A DNA stretch of 64,000 bases from Labilithrix luteola. GTDB lineage: Bacteria > Myxococcota_A > Polyangia > Polyangiales > Polyangiaceae. Below the pieces are notes generated by a model, which had not been told where the DNA came from, made no database searches, and was given only the letters and a program-made list of their open reading frames with translations. Location: positions 11,327,501-11,391,500 of the forward strand of contig NZ_CP012333.1 in NCBI RefSeq assembly GCF_001263205.1, given 5' to 3'. The translations under genes were made by a program, and so were the position numbers. Below, one piece after another: positions 60,013-64,000 of this stretch. Within the stretch, counting starts at the first letter, position 1, and every line of letters begins with the position of its first letter.

Positions 60013-61671
60013 GTGCTCCTTCGCTCTCCCGCGGGTCGCCTCCTCGCCTCCTTCCAGGCACTGCTCGCCCTCGTGGCGACGGTCATTGTTCTCGCCCTCG
60101 CGCCTGGATGCAGCGCCGACGACGACGAGGAGGCCGTGTCCCTCTCGTCGGACGAGCTGGTCAACTGCGCGGGCGACAACGTCGTCTACCGAGTGGCTTC
60201 GTCGGCCAGACTCTGGGACAAGCCTTCGGGCGAAGCGCTCGCCAACAATCACTCGACCGGCACCCTCATGCAAGGCGCGCGGGTCGTGCGCACGAATCAA
60301 ACCGTCGACGCGACGGTCGGCGGGATGTGGCTCTACGTCAAACCCGTCGATGCTTCGGCGACGGCGAAGGCTGGATGGGTCGAGGCACGGCTTCTCGAGC
60401 TGGTCACGCCCGCAGCGGGCACGTGCCGCGACGGACGCGACCCTTCGCAAAATCTGTCGGCCGTCGAGCGTGACAACGTCTCGCGTGACCGTCAGGGCCC
60501 CGTCTGGGTCGACGCGACGATGCAGTGCATCGTCAATCTCGGTCAGGGCGTGGTCGCCGAAGGCGCCGACCTCGTCGACGGCATGCGCGCGCTGATCAAG
60601 TCGCTCCCCGCCATCGGAAAGGCTGCCGGGAGCATGATGGTCGGCATGCTCGAGCGCCAGCGCGACACCATCCTCGCCATGCTTGGTAACGAGGCGGCGA
60701 TTGCCTCCGTGCGAAATCAAGCCATCGAGGATGCTCGACGCTTGCGAGCCGCGCTCGCGAGCATTGCTCACGCGATCACGGTCATTCGCGAATACCTCGA
60801 AAAGGAATACCTCTACTTCCAGCAGCTCGACGCGCCGCACAAGACGGGATACGTCTGCAAACTCGTCGGCCGGGTCGCTTTCGAGGTTGTCCTCCAGCTC
60901 GCCACAAGCGGCACCATCGCCGCCGTGCGCGCCGGAACCGAAGCTTCGGGCCTGACCGCGTCGGTTCTCGAGAAACTGGCAGGCGCGAACAAGGCCTTCG
61001 CGCGGTTCGCCGATATCCCCGAGCGCGTCGGCGAAGCCGGCCTCGTTTACACACGCCAAGAGGCGTATGCCGAGAGCTTCGTCAGCAAGCTCGAAGCTCT
61101 CCGCGTCGCGCCCGACACGACGAGCAAGAAGCAGCTGCTGCGCTGGTTCTCCGGCGAGGGAAATCCGCTCTTCGATCTCGATCGCGTCGGCGAAGGCAAC
61201 TGCGCCTACGCTGCCATCTCGACGATCTTCTCGATCGGAAGTGGTCACCCAACGTGCCCGCTCGCGTATGTCAGCGACGAGCTCACGGCAAAGCTCGGCG
61301 TCCCGTCCGACGGTTCCCTAGAAGCCATCCTCGACGAGTTGGAGAAGGTCTCGCGCGTCGAACGTCGTGCGAAACCCTATGTCGTCGACCCCGATTTCGT
61401 GCCGATGGCCGACCTCAAGGCAACGCTCGGCCAGCTCGGCGAAGGACGTCTCGCGTTGTTGGCAAGTACGTCGGAGATCGGCGGCCACGCGACGGTCGTC
61501 ACGCGACTCGACGGGGTGCTCACCGTGATCAACAACCAAGGGTGGGACAACCATGCGGGGGCTTCCCTGCTCCTCGACGTCGATGCGTGGGACGCCTTGT
61601 GGCGAACGCAGCTCCAGACGGAGAACGTCGGCTACAGCGCGATCATCACGGACTTCTACCTGCCGAAGTGA
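60013..61671 (+). CDS. Lipoprotein with SH3-like and C-terminal papain-like domain
   Basis: A 552-residue exported protein (GTG start; lipobox region LAPGC, Cys33). Residues about 50-130 form an SH3-like domain (VYRVASSARLWDKPSG, MWLYVKPVDA). The middle (140-360) is helical with two hydrophobic stretches. The last ~180 residues contain GEGNCAYAAI (Cys397), GGHATVV (His492) and NNQGWDN (acidic/amide near 510), the Cys-His-Asp/Asn order of papain-like folds, as in OTU enzymes and Tox-PL-type toxin domains. It could be a secreted protease or a deamidating effector. The catalytic residues are inferred from motif order only. Confidence 0.7.
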   Translation: MLLRSPAGRLLASFQALLALVATVIVLALAPGCSADDDEEAVSLSSDELVNCAGDNVVYRVASSARLWDKPSGEALANNHSTGTLMQGARVVRTNQTVDATVGGMWLYVKPVDASATAKAGWVEARLLELVTPAAGTCRDGRDPSQNLSAVERDNVSRDRQGPVWVDATMQCIVNLGQGVVAEGADLVDGMRALIKSLPAIGKAAGSMMVGMLERQRDTILAMLGNEAAIASVRNQAIEDARRLRAALASIAHAITVIREYLEKEYLYFQQLDAPHKTGYVCKLVGRVAFEVVLQLATSGTIAAVRAGTEASGLTASVLEKLAGANKAFARFADIPERVGEAGLVYTRQEAYAESFVSKLEALRVAPDTTSKKQLLRWFSGEGNPLFDLDRVGEGNCAYAAISTIFSIGSGHPTCPLAYVSDELTAKLGVPSDGSLEAILDELEKVSRVERRAKPYVVDPDFVPMADLKATLGQLGEGRLALLASTSEIGGHATVVTRLDGVLTVINNQGWDNHAGASLLLDVDAWDALWRTQLQTENVGYSAIITDFYLPK

Positions 61672-61971
61672 TCGAGCGGTTCGGCGAAGAGCCGATCGAT
61701 CGGTCCGGCTACGCGCAGCGGACCCGCGACGCCGACGCGGCAGAGACGGCCATCGAGACGACGATCGCATTTTGCCTGTCTCCCCACGACTCGCGTCGAG
61801 AAGCCGGGCGGCAAAGGATCCACGCCACGCCACGAGACGAGACGAGACGAGACGAGACGAGACGAGACGCGACGCGACGCGGCGAGACGCGACGCGGCGA
61901 GACGCGGACAGCACGCCGCGCGAGAATTCCGCAAGCGAACAGCCCGGGACGCGAGCTACGCTTGTCTACGA
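61672..61971. other. Intergenic region with pentanucleotide repeats
   Basis: Between the papain-like gene and the hydrolase gene, 61832-61906 holds fifteen pentamers: seven acgag, three acgcg, then mixed gcgag/acgcg. No gene is visible in the remainder. Confidence 0.7.
61832..61906. repeat. Pentanucleotide microsatellite (acgag/acgcg)
   Basis: Fifteen uninterrupted 5-bp units, of which the first seven are identical. It lies 66 bp before the start of the downstream hydrolase gene, where copy number could change promoter spacing. Confidence 0.9.
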
Positions 61972-62847
61972 TTGGCGCTCGTCCGACCCTTTTCCAGATT
62001 CGTCGCTGCGAGCGTCGTCGCGCTGGTCGTTGGACTCGCGGGCGTGGACGGACGAGCCGATCCGCGCACGCCTATCCGATCGGCCGACGAAGGCGCGGTC
62101 GAGGCCGATCCCTCGAACCGCACGCCCGGCCCTGCCGCGGCCGGCACCACGGTCACCTTCCCGTACCAGCAGAAGCGCTTTCTCCATGCGCGCAACCCGA
62201 ACGGTGCCCTCGCCTACGTTCCTCAAGGCACGCCGGCCGGCGCCACGCTGCCCATCGTCGTCTTCCTCCACGGCATGAACGCCGACGGTCAGGTCCATCC
62301 GTGGTTCGGCCCGCCCTACGGTGATCTCCGCAAGGTGGTCGAGCCGCTCTTCAGCAGCGGCAAGGTCCAGCCCTTCATTCTCGCAGCCCCCACGCACACG
62401 CGACAGGCCAATGCGGCCGCCGTCATGTGGCCGGCCTTCGACCTCGCGGACTTCGTCGACGCCACCGAGATTGCCCTCGATGGGGTGGCCCACGTCGATC
62501 GCTCGCAGCTCATCGTGGTCGCCACGAGCGGCGGTGGCTGCAATCCGACCGGCGGCATCCTCGGCGCGGGGGTTCGCGGCGCGAAGCCCAATGTGGTGGT
62601 GGCCATCGATACGTGCGTCGACGATCGCGTGATTCCCGAGTTCGCGACCCTCGCCGAGGCCACGGAGCTTCGCCTCTATTGGCAACGCGGATGGGTCCGC
62701 CCGATCTCCGAGCTCGCGCGCGCGTGCGAGCACTGCAACATCGAAGAGATCGACGGCTTCCCGAGCAAGACGAACGCCCACCTCGCCATCGTGCCCGAGG
62801 CGATGCGGCGAGCGCTCACGACGATCCTTCCGGCGACTACGGATTGA
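61972..62847 (+). CDS. Secreted alpha/beta hydrolase-like protein
   Basis: A 291-residue protein with a TTG start and a Sec signal ending near residue 29 (GVDGRAD). The hydrolase fold shows the oxyanion HGMNADG (about 99-105), the nucleophile elbow ATSGGGC (about 184-190) that has Gly where most have another residue, and a possible catalytic His in KTNAHLAIV near 270. Cys-rich CEHCN may form a disulfide. It could be an esterase, but the elbow is atypical. It overlaps the next gene's stop by 11 bp on the other strand. No alternative ATG or GTG start keeps the signal. Confidence 0.65.
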   Translation: MALVRPFSRFVAASVVALVVGLAGVDGRADPRTPIRSADEGAVEADPSNRTPGPAAAGTTVTFPYQQKRFLHARNPNGALAYVPQGTPAGATLPIVVFLHGMNADGQVHPWFGPPYGDLRKVVEPLFSSGKVQPFILAAPTHTRQANAAAVMWPAFDLADFVDATEIALDGVAHVDRSQLIVVATSGGGCNPTGGILGAGVRGAKPNVVVAIDTCVDDRVIPEFATLAEATELRLYWQRGWVRPISELARACEHCNIEEIDGFPSKTNAHLAIVPEAMRRALTTILPATTD

Positions 62848-64000
62848 CGATCTTGTGCACCACCACCGGATTCGCCGGGGTGCCGTTCACGAGCTGCTTC
62901 GCCACGTAGATCACGTTCGGGCCTTCGGGCTCGACCGCCTGCAGCGAGACGGACCGGTTGTACACGCCGTACGGGCTCGCGACGACCGCGCCGATCCGAT
63001 CGGCCGGAGCGACGACGGCGACCGGCGTGCCCGCGGGGATCGTCTGATGCCCGCCGACAGCGAGGAGACCGGCGCTCGTGAGGAGCTGGGGCATGCCTCC
63101 CTGCCCGGCCGCGCCGTCGAGCGCCACGATCACGCCCCCGGCCTTGGCGAAGTCGGAGAGGCTCGTCACCCAGCTCGCGCCGATGGTGGTGAGGTTCGCC
63201 GGCGCGCCGCCCTGCTGATCGTAGACGAGAACGACGTCGTAGCTCTGGGCGAGCGTCGGGCTCGCCAGGTCGGCCGACGTGGTGGAGGGCGTGAACACGA
63301 CGGTTCGACCGAACGCGGCCGACTGCACGAGCGACTTCACGCGTGCCACGGCCGCCGCATCCGCGAACTGCTCGTACGAGAGCACACGCAGCGGGTTCGA
63401 TGGCGGAATGAAGACGGCGTTCGTGAGCACCTTGGCCTGCGAAGAGCCTGCCGCCCCCGAGCTGTAATCGTGACCGAGCACGACGACGTCGCCCGGCGTA
63501 GCGCCCTGGCATACGCCGTTCGCACATAGATTCGACGGACAGAACTTCCCGCACACCCCGCAGTTCAGCGGATCGGTCTGGGTGTCGACGCACGCATTCT
63601 CGCACTCGACGAGCGGCGGCGTGCACGGCGGGGCGCAGACGAAGTTGCCCGAAGGGTCGGCGAGGCAAGCCGAGTTCGGAGCGACGCACACGACGTCGCA
63701 CGCTCCACACGCCGAAGAACGATTGAACGGAGGCTCACAGCCACCATCGCCGCCGTCACCGAAGCTCCCGTCACCCGCGCTGCCATCGCCGGAGGAGCCG
63801 TCCCCGAGCGCGCTGCCGTCGGACGAGCCGTCGACCGGCCCACCGCAAAGCCCGTCGAGGCAGGCGACGCCCGAGGGACACACGACGTCACACGAACCGC
63901 AGTTGGCGGGGTCGACCGCTGTGTTCACGCACTGATCTGCGCACGCCACGTAGCCCGTGACGCACGCACCACCGACGATCGAGTTCTGACCGTTGCACCC
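62837..64000 (-). CDS. Cys-rich surface protein (N-terminus beyond window)
   Basis: The minus-strand frame stays open to base 64000, so the start lies outside. Visible are at least 388 residues. Cys-rich repeats occur first (ADQCVNTAVDPANCGSCDVVC, CENACVDTQTDPLNCGVCGKFC), separated by a Gly/Asp/Ser linker made of repeats such as DGSSGDGSAGDG. A C-terminal region of about 220 residues follows (PGDVVVLGHDYSSG, AQSYDVVLVYDQQGG, AKAGGVIVALDGAAGQ), reminiscent of amidotransferase-like or CHAT-like Rossmann folds but without a clear catalytic set. This type of protein is common on myxobacterial surfaces. The role is unknown. Confidence 0.7.
   Translation of the reverse strand, partial: GCNGQNSIVGGACVTGYVACADQCVNTAVDPANCGSCDVVCPSGVACLDGLCGGPVDGSSDGSALGDGSSGDGSAGDGSFGDGGDGGCEPPFNRSSACGACDVVCVAPNSACLADPSGNFVCAPPCTPPLVECENACVDTQTDPLNCGVCGKFCPSNLCANGVCQGATPGDVVVLGHDYSSGAAGSSQAKVLTNAVFIPPSNPLRVLSYEQFADAAAVARVKSLVQSAAFGRTVVFTPSTTSADLASPTLAQSYDVVLVYDQQGGAPANLTTIGASWVTSLSDFAKAGGVIVALDGAAGQGGMPQLLTSAGLLAVGGHQTIPAGTPVAVVAPADRIGAVVASPYGVYNRSVSLQAVEPEGPNVIYVAKQLVNGTPANPVVVHKIVNP

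Overview
The window is about 64 kb of GC-rich chromosomal DNA from what is most probably a myxobacterium (phylum Myxococcota; the style of the genes suggests Polyangiales, close to Labilithrix-type organisms). This is an inference from content. Two secreted proteins end in MYXO-CTERM-like anchors (a Cys near a hydrophobic helix and a terminal Arg cluster). Many lipoproteins have Asp/Gly/Ser-rich linkers, one C-terminal gene carries Cys-rich NCGxC-type repeats, and orphan signalling and surface genes are scattered between housekeeping genes. No rRNA, tRNA, CRISPR array, integrase or insertion sequence was seen.

Layout. 1-15.6 kb: start of an ABC exporter, an SthA-like flavoprotein flanked by two inverted copies of a structured ~130-bp element, acetyltransferase, secreted protease, NlpC/P60 lipoprotein, beta-propeller protein, glycosyltransferase, outer-membrane barrel, amidohydrolase, hydroxyacid dehydrogenase, acyltransferase (plsC-like), peptide deformylase, GFA protein and a hydrolase. 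15.6-20.5 kb: aspartoacylase-like deacylase, GCS2 ligase with CBS domains, esterase, then a TrmN6-like methyltransferase. 20.5-26 kb: a LamG gene fragment, ptsP, and two RRM RNA-binding proteins around a chain of small overlapping genes (GAF, discoidin-like, unknown). 26-39.7 kb: four ATP-grasp ligases with a Fes-like esterase, a class I amidotransferase-like protein and an M19 dipeptidase, interrupted by glycogen synthase, a methyltransferase, a MYXO-CTERM protein and a lipoprotein. 39.8-50.7 kb: TPR protein, Tat-signal pirin, aldehyde dehydrogenase, CE2 esterase, response regulator, patatin, PPP phosphatase, a carboxypeptidase-regulatory-domain lipoprotein and a Tat-signal hydrolase. 50.8-52.6 kb: a protein that is about 45% methionine, a cluster of RNA hairpins, an ExbD-like protein and an acetyltransferase. 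52.6-64 kb: DNA glycosylase, lipoprotein, EI24 protein, ArfB, fatty-acid desaturase, MFS transporter, zinc-ribbon membrane protein, coiled-coil protein, a papain-like-domain lipoprotein, a secreted hydrolase and a truncated Cys-rich surface protein.

How the genes may work together. The strongest multi-gene signal is the minus-strand operon at 26215-30774: ATP-grasp, amidotransferase-like, esterase, ATP-grasp, with 4-bp start/stop overlaps. Two more ATP-grasp paralogues lie nearby, one followed directly by a dipeptidase, and a GCS2 ligase/deacylase/esterase operon lies 7 kb to the left. ATP-grasp and GCS2 enzymes join carboxylates to amines, and the esterases and peptidases would trim or release products. 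I infer a system making and recycling small peptide- or amide-type metabolites; the product cannot be read from the sequence.

The most novel-looking items are that ligase assemblage, the methionine-rich protein with its downstream hairpin cluster, and the duplicated covarying hairpin element around the sthA-like gene.
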